Source of the DNA: Cristatella mucedo
Taxonomy: Eukaryota; Bryozoa; Phylactolaemata; Cristatellidae
DNA: 64,000 bases
Direction of reading: 5' to 3'
Assembly (NCBI GenBank): GCA_009760855.2
Contig: WPIO01000053.1
Coordinates: forward strand, 1,629,501-1,693,500
The notes under the pieces were generated by a model that had not been told where the DNA came from, made no database searches, and saw only the letters and a program-made list of their open reading frames with translations. This document shows positions 33,600-44,534 of the stretch, piece after piece; positions within the stretch are counted from its first letter, which is position 1; the number at the start of each line of letters is the position of its first letter. The position numbers and the translations under genes were made by a program.

Positions 33600-35380
33600 T
33601 AAATAAATATAATTCATTTATGTAGCAGATGTAATCACTCACATTTTTTCTTTCGTGATTCTTTCGTCTTTCTTATTCGATCTTATCATATTATTCTCAG
33701 CGTTTCTGCATATTTACCCTTCTGCAGTTTTTTATTTTCTTTCTTTTCTGCAAGTTCAATTATTTCCCGTTGCCTATGCATTTCAATGCAACCCCTTTAT
33801 TAGCACAATTACAATTAGTACTTACAACAAGGTTTATCATTCCAGCAAATACTAGAACTGTTTACTAACTTAATCTATGACCTTGTCAAGCACACCAGAG
33901 CCGACTTTTTCATGCCTTGAATGAACGTATTTCCATCCTCGTTTCTTAAATGCCCTTGCTTTTCACGACTCCAATCCCAAGTCTTGGATTCAAGTCATGC
34001 AGGGGCGATTCTTGATGTCTGCTGCAAGCAGTAGGGATAGCCGTAAAGGCTCTTCTGTCGCTTTTTAAAAGAAGCTGCTAAATCAGCTAGTATTGATGAG
34101 CTACTTTAACATACCATCTCTATATTATTTGGAAATTTTCATTGTAGTTATAGCACCACCAACTACAATAACTGGATTTTCATTATGATCTTTTCAACCA
34201 ACTTAAAAAACTGATTGACTCACTATCTCATCTAGTCGGCTTAAAAATTACATTTGAAATGTAAAGGTTAACTCTTCTCCAGGATTTACATCCACTATAT
34301 CAATTATATACATGAAAAAACACTGAAAAAGAAATTCTGTATTGTTTTCAACTTAGTTAGTTTCGAGATTAACTAGGTTGCAATCTACGATAATTCGACT
34401 TAAAACTTTTATTGTCTAGCAAAACTATTTAATTCCAAACCATATACTTTCAAGATAAATGGCTTACCTTTTCAATGTTTTCCTATGTTTTTGATCCTAC
34501 CGTACTAGGATCAAAAGACGCCTGTTTGTTATAGTGAATTCCAATAGTATCTCATATTGTTTCTGTAATACTTGCAGTGTTACTACCAAGAAGTCCAACA
34601 TAGTCACCAACTACTTGCATAACTATCTTATAGTCAGTATCTACATCTACATACCATCTAATTTTAATGCGATTGTATTTTAATATTTTTTTAAAGTCGG
34701 ATCATAGTTATCGTCTTTAAACTTACTTTTGCCAGTCACTCTAGGAGAATCATACTACTTTTTAATGCTACACTCAAAGCATTTATAATCCTGCTGGAAT
34801 TATAACACGCAGGAGTAACCGTAAGTAAAATACGAATTAATATCACTATTCATTATTATTATATCATTATTATTTTAGTAGTAAATAGTTTAAACCACAG
34901 CATACTATTTAGAATTTTTTAAATATTAAAATAACTTTATTTATGTACACAATCTCGATTTCACGGAGACCTAGCCCGTTAGAGCATTTTCCCTTCAGTA
35001 TAATTGGAGGACTTAGTATCTTTATCAGACTGTTCGTTCTTCCGGTCATCCTAAAGACTTTTGTCTTACGTTAAGTCTCAACGATTTCTATAGGGACTGT
35101 AAATTGCTGCCCTCTGAGATCCAAGTGTTTAAGATCTTGATTAATATCAGTAACAAATATATCTGAAACTGCTTCTCTAACAATAGTATGACCATCGTAG
35201 TTGGTAGATAAACCGTCATTATTATTACTTATTACCTTGTATTATTGTTGTTAAATCATATTTTTCATATATTAATATTATTATCATTATAAAGTTAGCG
35301 TCGAAGTGTCTATACCGGTTCAAATGTATCTACACTAACTCTAGATCAACCTATATAATTGCTTATTGTATCTGCAATGC
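33600..35380 (-). other. AT-rich island with decayed coding-like relic
   Basis: Base composition is clearly more AT-rich than the surroundings. On the minus strand two stop-free runs look protein-like in amino-acid mix: 56 codons at 35074-35241 and 49 codons at 34555-34701. Shorter pieces lie near 34130-34300. They are separated by stops and frameshifts, so no gene is functional. The source is not recognised; an old inserted mobile element or viral relic is possible but unproven. A SINE2-like scrap lies near 34030-34070. Confidence 0.45.
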
Positions 35381-35389
35381 CTAATCATA

Positions 35390-35500
35390 ATAATAATACA
35401 TTAAGATATAGCGCGATCAGAAAACTCAATCTGCATCTAGGCAATTCCCATTTGCTGCGAAGGAAGCATGATCAAATAGTTAGTAGCACGCTGTTCAGTC
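35390..35500 (-). mobile_element. LINE family A 3' tail, decayed
   Basis: ATAATAATAATACATTAAGA, TAGCGCGATCAGAAAACTCA and CATTTGCTGCGAAGGAAGCA are a degraded tail and hairpin on the minus strand. Confidence 0.65.
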
Positions 35501-36319
35501 CATCATCGATAGCATTCGCAGATTCCAAGCTTGCGCTTCACCTCTGCTGCAAAGCCAGACTTGACACTAATGACTAAGACTTTCTTCAGCTCTTAGCTGA
35601 TCTTGAAAGAAGAAGTCGCTGTCCTTCTTGTTTCAAGACAAGCAATGACGACGAAATCTTGATTTGCAGCGTGAACTCTGCCAATTTCAGGCTATGGTTA
35701 ACACAGTTTACAAAAAATGCCTCTTAGTTTCTGGAAAGTATTCTCTTTCGGACGCCAGACAAGTGGCCAAGCATGACCGCTGCGTTCTCGTAGCACAACC
35801 AGTTAGGCCTAGTGTGTGTGATCTAGTAGTGTGTCGGTGCTCAACCTCGGCACGTTGGCTCGCCCTTGAGGTGCTGTAGCAAGCCGGCTCGCCTTTTAAG
35901 CATCGTCGCCCTACTACGATGCGGCAAGTAGGATGGGACGAGCGAAAGCTGTCGGAATGCGGAAGGGAGAGTGAACGGTCGTGTGCTGGTTGCCCTACTG
36001 GCGCCAGCCGAATACAGGGTGGTTGAAGCGCCGTCGGTGTTTTGAGTCGCCGCTGTGTATGCCGGCCAGAGCGTAAAGGTATAGCTTGGTCTAAGCCTGT
36101 AAACACGCTTAACATGTCAGCTATAGTCGAGTCCATTAAAGCGAGGAATTTCTTGAAATCAAGATTGATGTTGTCGCAGTTAAAAAAGTATGCACGATCC
36201 AGTTTCATTTTGGTGCCTTTGGCTCTGGCAACCGGAGACATCTGTCCCTCCTAACCACTCCTAGACAAGCCTCAGAAGCTGGAGACCCGGGCGTCTGATC
36301 CGCGCTTGCTAATGCAAAG
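35501..36319. other. No gene recognised
   Basis: A minus-strand frame of 177 codons at 35708-36241 is the longest here. It is Ser/Arg/Thr-rich, has no known domain, and has no duplicated counterpart upstream of the other SMYD4-like copies. Confidence 0.35.
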
Positions 36320-36775
36320 TTCCAGCTATATGCGGCGTAAATAAGAACTAGAAATCACTTAATTTCCCTAAAAGCGTATAAAGCTACACGCAGAAGCAGT
36401 GTAACCTATTGCTTTTAAGTTCATTCAAGATTGTCATTTTTAAGCTATTTCAATTGTACGGTCCAGTCTTTGAGTCCAACTAACAAAGTGTATCTTGTAA
36501 CTACACGAGCCAATAGTAAATTGCCTCCATTTATATTTTACGCATTAGGTTAATAAACGATATAACAGTGTAGTAGTATAAAAAATATCAAAATTGCATG
36601 ACAGCAAGCTTCTTCAGCGACGAGGGATTACATAATTCCTACCGGTCAAACCTATATCCGTTCAACATCTTTAATTTTTATGTAGACGGCTATCCACCAA
36701 ATACCAGCCACCTAAATTTCTTCATAAACATACGATACGTACAGTGGACAAAGTATGCACGTCCATTTTAGAACT
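36320..36775 (+). repeat. Duplicated 5' flank of copy 2
   Basis: AGTAGTATAAAAAATATCAA, CGACGAGGGATTACATAATT and TTTATGTAGACGGCTATCCA match positions upstream of copies 1 and 3. It lacks the 845-bp insertion present in copy 1, which makes it a reference for the empty site. Confidence 0.85.
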
Positions 36776-36945
36776 GGATCATGGCCAATCCGGATGCGAG
36801 GTGCATGCTGGAAGACCTCGTGACTTCTAGCGAGGACAGGCGTTGGGTGATTGTCCAGCTCGATTTTGTTTCTACCGGTTGGACTTACAGCTTTTAAGTT
36901 AAGTTCATTTCGCAGACTAGGAGTCGAACTAATCACCTAGAAAAG
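36776..36945 (+). promoter_or_regulatory. Conserved upstream block of copy 2
   Basis: CCAATCCGGATGCGAGGTGC, GACCTCGTGACTTCTAGCGA, GGGTGATTGTCCAGC and GCAGACTAGGAGTCGAAC match the corresponding block of copies 1 and 3. It is inferred to be 5' UTR and proximal promoter. Confidence 0.6.
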
Positions 36946-39099
36946 ATGCGACGAGACAGGATAAGGCATACAAACCTGTGTGAGATGCTGTGTCGCAAAA
37001 TGGAAGAATCAGGAGGCGACGAGGCCGTCTACGAAGCTTTCAGCCAGGCGACCAGCCACGAGGACAGAGTGACATTCGTGCTAAGCTCGGATGTATTGCG
37101 TCCGGTGCTTCTTAGCGCACTGCCAAAGCCCACCATTTCACGGCCGGCCAACGAACCGAAAGCCCTAGTGTTGCGGGAAGAAGGCAACCAGCTTTCTAAA
37201 GTAGGCAAGTACAGCGAAGCGCTCAGAAAGTACGACGCCAGTATCCTGTGCAGTCGACCGTGCGAGCTGCTGCTGCGTTCGCCCGCCGACGCCGGCGGCG
37301 TGTGCTGCTTGGCTCAGAGTTACGCTGACCGCTCGGCGGTGTGGTACCAGCTCGGCGAGTACGGCGCCTGCTTGGGCGACATCGAGGCTGCGCTCGCTTC
37401 CGGCTACCCGAAGGACCAGCTGCACCAGCTGCACGAGCGCATAGCGCTCTGCCTGCTGGCCCTGCACGACCAGCGCTCGGCGGAGGAAGCGCTGGCGGCG
37501 AGCGACGACTCGCTGCCGCTGGTCAGGCTAAGCCAGGCAGAAAGGGACAGCTTTCGGAGCACGCTCGAGAGGCGCCGCTCGGCGGCGGCTTGCTCAGCCG
37601 AGCTCGGCAGGCAGCCCGAAGCGGCGGCGGCTGCATCGAGCGCTGCCGACGCGGCCGAGTGCCCGTCGCTGGCGCACGGTTCGAATCCGGATTATCCGGC
37701 CCTGTCGTCGGCACTGGCCGTGGATTGGAGCGAAGCCTACGGGAGGCACGTCGTTGCCAGGCAGCAGCTCAGCGTAGGCGACGTGCTGCTGGTGGAGGAG
37801 CCGTTCGTCTCGGTCCCGGAACTTCACTGTCTAAGCACGCACTGTCACCACTGCCTCGAGCGGCTCGTCGCTATGTACCCGTGCCGTGGGCGCTGCTCGG
37901 TGGCTCGCTACTGCAGCCTGACGTGCGAGGCCGCGAGCTGGACTGGCTACCATCGTTACGAGTGCCGACGAATGGAGGTGCTAGTGCACTACGGCGTACC
38001 GAATGGCCACCTCGCCCTTCGAGCCGTGCTCGCCGGCGGACTGGCCCACTACGAAGCTCGCGAAAAGCCGTCAATTCCGATTCACCGAGCTGCGGCCGAA
38101 GAGGCGGCAGCCGCAGCCGCTGCAGAGGTTGGAGAAGCGGCGGCACACCGTAGCCGTACACCAGCACTCTGCAGCGCTGGCAAGGAGGAGATCCGAGCCC
38201 GAGTGTTTCGGCTCGAGACGCACGTGTCCGAACGCGACCCAAAGGCTATGTTCTGGTTCACAGTGAAAGCAGTCTTTCTGGCACTATGTGCTGACGGTGC
38301 AGAGGAATCGCTCAGACAGCAAAGTGAACAGCATGGTCTCTGCGACAGTGACCGGTCGCCGTCGGCCGTCGCCAGAGCCACCGGCCAGGATAGTGGAGGC
38401 ATTTTCTTGGGATCGAAGCTGCTCGACGCGGCCGCACTCACCCTTCACTATCTTCTGGTCATGTCGATAAACCGTCGCACGATTTACGATACGGGCTGTA
38501 AAGTAGACGAGACGAATCACGTCCGGCTCGTCAAAATAGGCTACGGTATTTACGGCACGGCTAGCCTGCTGAATCACTCGTGCGACCCGAACGCATCTCG
38601 GAACAGCCACGGTCGACAGATGGTGCTCCGCTGCCTGCGCTCCCTCGAGCCAGGCGAGCAGCTGCTGGACTGTTACCTTGTCTCGTACGACAGGGAATGT
38701 CGACAGGACCGCCGCACGAAGCTGAGCGGGACCTTCTTCTTTGAATGCCGCTGCGAGGCCTGCGAAGGCCACTGGCCTGAAAGTGACCAGCTGCCTACTG
38801 TCGGCCGTCTGCTTCCGTGTGCTCACCGGAAGTTTGGGCACGTCAGTGAGGATTCCGACTGCCTGGTGTGCTTGATTAGTGTCGAAAAAGCTCTGATAGA
38901 TCTGCTGAGCCTGTATCATGACGTGTTCTCTGACGATCGACGGCGCACCATCGAAGCTTGTGCATCAGTGGAGGCTCGCTACAATGACTTGTGTCGCCTG
39001 CTGGTCCAGCCCAGCAGGGTGCTCGTCATCGGCAAGCGTATGGTTAAGCACTGCTACAATAGGATGGCTAATTGCCACGTGCTGCCGCCTACGGCGTAG
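36946..39099 (+). CDS. SMYD4-like SET/MYND methyltransferase, copy 2 (full length)
   Basis: This 717-residue single-exon protein is the best reference copy. It has TPR-like helices at ~73-155, the SET start at ~265-290, and a complete MYND set (C300, C303, C313, C317, C323, C327, H336, C340). An Ala/Glu-rich linker spans ~382-400. The SET core carries NHSCDPN at 543-549 and GEQLLDCY at 570-577, and post-SET cysteines are C601, C603 and C606. The order CY box, then YFF/FFF-x-C-x-C-x2-C, is the SMYD4 pattern. A C-terminal tail (~611-717) adds a C-H...CLVC cluster (625-642) and the family-specific ending RMANCHVLPPTA. Predicted role: S-adenosylmethionine-dependent lysine methyltransferase with TPR-based protein binding; the target is unknown. 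Vertebrate SMYD4 is larger and multi-exon. No introns are seen here, which suggests retroposition before local duplication. Confidence 0.93.
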   Translation: MRRDRIRHTNLCEMLCRKMEESGGDEAVYEAFSQATSHEDRVTFVLSSDVLRPVLLSALPKPTISRPANEPKALVLREEGNQLSKVGKYSEALRKYDASILCSRPCELLLRSPADAGGVCCLAQSYADRSAVWYQLGEYGACLGDIEAALASGYPKDQLHQLHERIALCLLALHDQRSAEEALAASDDSLPLVRLSQAERDSFRSTLERRRSAAACSAELGRQPEAAAAASSAADAAECPSLAHGSNPDYPALSSALAVDWSEAYGRHVVARQQLSVGDVLLVEEPFVSVPELHCLSTHCHHCLERLVAMYPCRGRCSVARYCSLTCEAASWTGYHRYECRRMEVLVHYGVPNGHLALRAVLAGGLAHYEAREKPSIPIHRAAAEEAAAAAAAEVGEAAAHRSRTPALCSAGKEEIRARVFRLETHVSERDPKAMFWFTVKAVFLALCADGAEESLRQQSEQHGLCDSDRSPSAVARATGQDSGGIFLGSKLLDAAALTLHYLLVMSINRRTIYDTGCKVDETNHVRLVKIGYGIYGTASLLNHSCDPNASRNSHGRQMVLRCLRSLEPGEQLLDCYLVSYDRECRQDRRTKLSGTFFFECRCEACEGHWPESDQLPTVGRLLPCAHRKFGHVSEDSDCLVCLISVEKALIDLLSLYHDVFSDDRRRTIEACASVEARYNDLCRLLVQPSRVLVIGKRMVKHCYNRMANCHVLPPTA

Positions 39100-39720
39100 T
39101 GATCGTTGGCGGCTGAGACTTGGAGTGGGGAGTTAGCACAGACTTTGCCAGTGGTTCCCTCAACTACCTCTGAGCCTCGGTGTTCCGACTTAGCCTGTGG
39201 GGTGATGACCAGAGCCTAGTCTGAAGGCGTGTGATTGGCTCCAAGTACCTAGGAACTCGCTTAAGAAGATCTTCGACGGCTCCCTATCAGCCTATCAGTC
39301 CCTTCGTATCATTGCTGGTGTGCCCTCCTGCTGAAGAGGGTACTGGAGAGATATTACAGGTATAGTTTCTATGTGAACGGTTTTGTGAAGATGGCTACTG
39401 CAATGTCGTATCTCGTGGAGGTTTGTTAAAAACTCTACTGTCGTAACATTGCTGAGTGCATTGGCAGCCAGTTTCAGTCTCCTAGCCTTTGCAGTTTTAG
39501 AAATAAGTCTCGAAATATATCTCTGAGAATCTAGAAATACTTGCTGTATGAACTATCAAAAATCCGGTCAAGGTCAATGGCTATTTTTAAAATCTCGCCT
39601 GCTCCATAAGCGGTGCTTCAGCATCTGCAGAGGAACACTAGTTAAAACATAAACTCGCAGCTAGTATGCGGCTTTACTAGCTTAAAGGTCGAGATCGCTG
39701 GTAGTCGTCGTTGCTTGTCA
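39100..39720 (+). repeat. Duplicated 3' flank of copy 2
   Basis: GGCGGCTGAG just after the stop, TCCCTCAACTACC, TCGCTTAAGAAGATCTTCGA and the following ~400 bp match 41132-41720 downstream of copy 3 at moderate identity. No clear AATAAA was located close to the stop. Confidence 0.8.
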
Positions 39721-39769
39721 ATCGAGAAGTACCCTGGGAAAGTTGCGATAAGCTTCACCCACTTCAACA

Positions 39770-40691
39770 AAAAGAAGCAACTAAAAAGGAAATAAACTAG
39801 GTTGCTGCTCGCCTCCAACTGAGGCAGGTCAATGCTTTAACTAAATCACTCACGTTAGACGGAGAAGCCACTCGTTTTTTCCCAGCCCTGCAGCTCCGTC
39901 TCGCAACGTAGAGTTGACGTTAGGGAGTTAGGAGCTTTTTCCGCTTTAAGGACAGCAAACTATTTTTCTCTCAAAGCAATCATTTCGTCGATGCGTCAGG
40001 ACTTTCATGTGCGTGCTTATGCGTGCTAATATTGTGCGAATCGTCTCAGGCCGATGACCACACTTTCTTGCTTGCTTAGCATTCACACAGTAATCACTAG
40101 AATATTTTGATTCTTCAGGCCGCCTTACAAATAGATAGACGTTATTATTAGTAACATTATTTTGACTAATGGTTTTGCGTGAGAATTACGGAAACCTTTG
40201 CTTTCTTGTTTAAGGTGAAACCAGATGTGCCACTGACGTAGCAAGTGAGCCAGCCTAACAGACGGGCGATCACGGTTTTTTCATAACATTACAAACCATT
40301 CAAAGCTAACTGTCAAAACAGAGTGACCTGTTGTGTTTAAGCTCGTTCGATGATGTAGTAATTTGAAACTCCTTTGATGGCCATATCTTGTCTTTGTCAA
40401 GTGCATTATTATTATTTTTATTTGCGTCAAACTAACACATTGTATGTTGTAACTACACCAGGAAATAGGAAGCAACCTTGATTAATATTTTACGCATGGC
40501 GTCCATTACAGATTCAATAGAGCAGTAATCGGTGACGAGAGATTACATAATCTTCACTGGTCAAACTTATGTTTTTTCAATATCCTTAATTATTATATAG
40601 GCAGCTATACTCCACCAAATATCTGCCGCCGACGTTTGCTCATAAACATACGAAATGTGCAGCTGAGAAAGTATCCGCGACCGTTTGAAAC
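39770..40691 (+). repeat. Duplicated 5' flank of copy 3
   Basis: It matches 26860-27700 over most of its length, including AGATGTGCCACTGACGTAGC at about 40228. It directly follows the 3' flank of copy 2, so copies 2 and 3 are adjacent tandem units. A short (ATT)n-tailed LINE scrap sits near 40396-40420. Confidence 0.82.
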
Positions 40692-40842
40692 CTGGATAAC
40701 CGCCAATCCGGATGCCAGGTGCATGCTGGAAGGCTTCGTGACTTCTAGCGAGGGCAGGCGTTGGGTGATTGTCCAGCCCGGTTTCCTTTGTACCGCTCGT
40801 ACTGCATTTGACTTCATTCCGCAGACGAGGAGTTGAACTAAG
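40692..40842 (+). promoter_or_regulatory. Conserved upstream block of copy 3
   Basis: CGCCAATCCGGATGCCAGGT, GGGTGATTGTCCAGCCCGGT and TTCATTCCGCAGACGAGGAG are retained in front of a dead gene. The block is better preserved than the coding remnant it serves. Confidence 0.6.
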
Positions 40843-41131
40843 ATGTGAGGTAACGAGATAACAGAGGCTGGCCTATGTGAGACGCTGTGTTGCAAAATGG
40901 AAGAATCCAGGGGCGTCGAGGCCGTCTACGAATTTGATGCGCCTGTATCCTGACGTGTTCTCTGACGATCGATGGTGGGACATCTCAGCTTGTGCAGCAG
41001 TGGAGGCTCACTATAAAGACCTCAGTCGCCTGCTGGTCCAGCCCAGCAGGGTGCTTGTCATCGGCAAGCGTATAGTTAAGCACTGCTACGATAGGATGGG
41101 TGATTGCGACGTGCTGCCTCCTACGGCTTAG
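40843..41131 (+). pseudogene. SMYD4-like copy 3, internal-deletion pseudogene
   Basis: The remnant holds about 30 N-terminal codons (to the AVYE motif at ~40932), joined directly to the last ~64 codons of the family (LYPDVFSDD ... LVQPSRVLVIGKR ... ending in LPPTA). Everything between is deleted: TPR, MYND, SET and post-SET, about 1.87 kb by comparison with copy 2. The second codon is TGA where copy 2 has CGA, a C-to-T change. The two pieces are also out of frame with each other. No methyltransferase function is possible. Confidence 0.92.
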
Positions 41132-41720
41132 TGTTCGTCGGCGGCTGAGTCGTGGAATGGGATGAGCTAGCATAGAGTTTGTCAGGTGTCCCCTCAACCA
41201 CCACTGCCTTGGTGTTCAAATTACCCGGTGAGGTACTGCACAGCCACTGATCCTAAGAAACAGCTGATCCGCTCCAAGCACTTTATTAACTCGCTAAGAT
41301 CATCTTCGATGACCGATATCCGCCGGATGTTTTCTCATGTTGTTAGGATGGCTACTGGCTTGTCGTGTATCTCATGGAGGCTGCTTTGAAATCGGCTCTA
41401 GTAATTAAGTGGAGAGCGTTGGCTGCCAGCTTGAGTGTCTCATATCCTTATCAGACGTAGAATTATATCTTGTAATATGTAACCGAGAATCTAAAATCTC
41501 TTACTGTATAAACTATCCGAAGTCTTGTTAAAGCTAATGCCAATATTTTCTAGTGCTGTTAGCTGCATCAGCATTTCGAGCACTAGTTACAATATAAACC
41601 AGTAGCTAGTACGCGGCTTCACTTAGTATCAAGCCCGAGACCACTGTTAGTCCACTTTGCTTGTCAATCGACAAGTACTTTGGAAAACTGTGGTAAGCTT
41701 TCAGCATGTTGTTGTTTGAA
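41132..41720 (+). repeat. Duplicated 3' flank of copy 3
   Basis: GTCGGCGGCTGAG, CCCCTCAACCACC and AACTCGCTAAGATCATCTTC correspond to the 3' flank of copy 2. Confidence 0.8.
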
Positions 41721-42130
41721 CAGATAAGCAACTTTTCTGAGGTTAAAGTCTTGCAAATGTTTATGACCTATAGTGAAATTGTACTGTCACCGGGCATCGC
41801 ATGGTGACACTACTGTTCACCGAAAGTTACAGAAGCTCATATTCAGTGATTGGCGGACAAATATTTCTAATTGTCCTTGAATGAACTGAAGTTATCTTAA
41901 CGTGCTTTGGCCTGGATACGTCAAGCTCTTGCTGATACGTTTTTTGTCTTCTTAAAAAGTTACAACCAAGATTATATGCTCTAATCGGAAAAGGTTTTTT
42001 TAGTGCGGACATATTCCTTAACTTAACTGACGGTCAGCTTATTTACCCCATCGTCGGTTCCCTTTAACCCAGGCGTAAGCACCCCGGTTTAAGTCAATGG
42101 GTAAAGTGGAAGCACTACACGTCGGTCAAG
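41721..42130. other. No gene recognised
   Basis: Intergenic sequence with no assigned feature. Confidence 0.4.
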
Positions 42131-42245
42131 TAAATAAATAAATAATAAATAATTCATTTATTTAGCGCCCCAAGAGAACTTAATCTCTATTCAGCCGCTT
42201 CACATATGCCTCGGGGCTCGAGCCCACGACCTCAGTCAGTACTCG
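42131..42245 (-). mobile_element. SINE1, 3' part and B box
   Basis: AATTCATTTATTTAGCGCCC, AAGAGAACTTAATCTCTATT and GGGGCTCGAGCCCACGACCT are the tail and B box on the minus strand. The A-box end is lost after about 42240. Confidence 0.8.
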
Positions 42246-43565
42246 AATCAGACTTTCTCCAACATATATTAGGCTGTTGAATTAGCAACAGCTTACTTTT
42301 CTTCAAGATGTCTAAAAAGTTTCATTAGAAAAAATTAACAGGTTTATTTTAAAATTAAAGTAGAAGTTGAATTGAATATAGCCCATTTGTAGTCGAATAC
42401 AGCAACTTTCTCTGCGGATTTTAGTTTTGCGGCTTTGAGTTTGTAACGCTCTTTACAAATCTGACTTCTAGGTCTCGCTAACGAAACCCCTAGTTCAATA
42501 TTGGTATTCATGCAATTGGTATTTACGCGTGGTCACCGTCATTTGGCTCGTATACAAGATGTAAAGCAGTTTAACTTTATAGTCACGGTCGAGGACTCAC
42601 GTTTTGAAGCTGGCAATCCTGCCCACTGTAAAAAGCGTTAAGGCCAATATGGCAATTCTGCCGCTCTTAATACATGAAGCTTTTTAACAAGCTACTCTTC
42701 ACTTTACTTTAACTATCACCTCAAGATCTGCTGCACCCTGCCTGATTCATGTGTCCAGCTAAAGTATACTTGCAAGTTTCAAGATTTAACTAGTAACCCT
42801 AGAAGGAGAAGTTTTTCTTTTCGTATTTGCAATTGATATGAAAAAACTATGCTTGTAACCGGCCTTTAAATAATTCCAAGTAACTAAACTTTAATTTTCA
42901 TATCCAAGACGCTTACCTTGTTTTAGTATTTGATCATCTCTGGCTTGCATTAGGTACATGAAAAGAGATTAAGTTCTCTGGGGAGGGGCTATGCCGAATA
43001 ATGTTATTATCTTAATTAAGGTGATCCTCGTGATTAAATCATAGTAGAGCGTCGTGAGAAATCTATACGTAATCTATTGACTGTATCCGATCGCCCAGGT
43101 ATAAGTCCCCAGCATGCTAGAAGACGGCTTGGTATAGTATTAGAACTAATTCCTAACGATTTTGAATGAAGCGCTAGCTATCAATGACATGCAGATAGGT
43201 ACGTCTTTCAATTAGCATCGATTTCCTAGGCGGATAGAGGAGCTCGGAAACTGCATTAGATTTAACCTTGTTTCCCATGCAAAAAAGAATACCGGTAAAA
43301 GGCGTCGGTGTTTAAATATTTCTTGTGACTCTACAGGTCGAGTTTGAGGACCGGCCGATGCCAATCGTCGCCGAGCTAATCAAAAAAACGACGGAACCAC
43401 TTTTATTTTCTGTGTCCTGATGTCAGGCTACGTCATAAAACTTGCACATTACCAACTCAGTTCCTAGCATTACTAAATTTGCTTGTGTTTTACGCATTGA
43501 ATAAATATGAACTCTGCAATGAACACATGTCAACTTGGTGATCATGATTATTTATTGATGTCATT
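42246..43565. other. No gene recognised; one LINE tail scrap
   Basis: AT-leaning intergenic sequence. A plus-strand family A tail remnant, AAAAGAGATTAAGTTCTCTG, lies near 42958-43015. Confidence 0.45.
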
Positions 43566-44534
43566 CTCACGTAGATGGACGCAAATTTTCTTAACTTAAA
43601 CAATGATACAACCAACTTACAGGTCATGGGTAAACCAGGCGTGATTCAGAAATTGGAAAGGTTAACACTCAAAATCAGCTCAGCTAGCATGTCCTGTTTA
43701 CTCTGTGAAAAATCTAGGCGTCTTGTTCCAAAGTGACCTTTTTTTTAAACAACCACATCAGCTCCTTAGTCAAGTCCGACTACTTTCAGCTGCATAAAAT
43801 GACTAAAAGTCGGACTAACTTAGATAAGGATACCTAATCTAAATTGTTCTATGCATTTTTGGCATCCGTCTCGATATGTGTAACTTACTGCTTGCTGGTC
43901 TATTGGTCTGTAAGAAAAGGCGCATCCAGCTTTTGCAAAATGCTGCAGCTAGGTTAGTTTATCGTGAGCGTCTCAGTTGGGTACATCACACCATTTCTCA
44001 CCAACTGCAATGGCTCCCAGTCAAGCAACGCACCGACTTCAAGGTTCAGTCGCTCACTTTCAGGTATCTTTAATCTTTGGCTCCACCCTGTCTATAAGAT
44101 TCACTCCCATACCAAGCTGAGCGTCGTAACACTTGCTTTTCAGAATCCAATTTGTTACACATACATCGCATGAACCTCAAATCCTATGGAAACCGGGCCT
44201 TTACCTCCCAAGCTCCCAGAGTCTAGAACTGACTTCCAACTTGATTCACGACGTCCCCTGACCTAGCTAAATTAAAAAAGATACTGAAAATGCATGCATT
44301 TATTGCGGCATTTAGAGGATGTAATTCTTCCTTTAAGTGCGTATGTGTGCCAGCATTATGCATGCTGCCACTAACAGTAATTACTTGCTGAACCTGTGCA
44401 TGTCACTCCTAATTTTGTTGTGCTTGTCATTGAGCATTCTACTACTAACTATTCGATCGAGCTCCATTTGCAGCAAATGTAACAAATGTAACAAATTTGA
44501 AGCAAGTTCCTAGGAAAAAGTTAATAATAATAAT
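43566..44534 (+). mobile_element. LINE family A, decayed copy
   Basis: The plus strand runs from the 'TDANFLNLNND' and 'LQVMGKPGVIQKLERL' region through 'CNLLLAGL', 'LLQNAAARLVYRER' and the HTISHQLQWLPVKQRTDFK stretch to the 3' UTR, then ends at an (AAT)n tract. Several stops and frameshifts are present. It meets the next copy tail-to-tail. Confidence 0.85.

Noticed and set aside
35708-36241. 177-codon minus-strand frame
   Set aside because: It has no recognised domain, Ser/Arg-rich composition, and no counterpart upstream of the other SMYD4-like copies. It is not supported as a gene.
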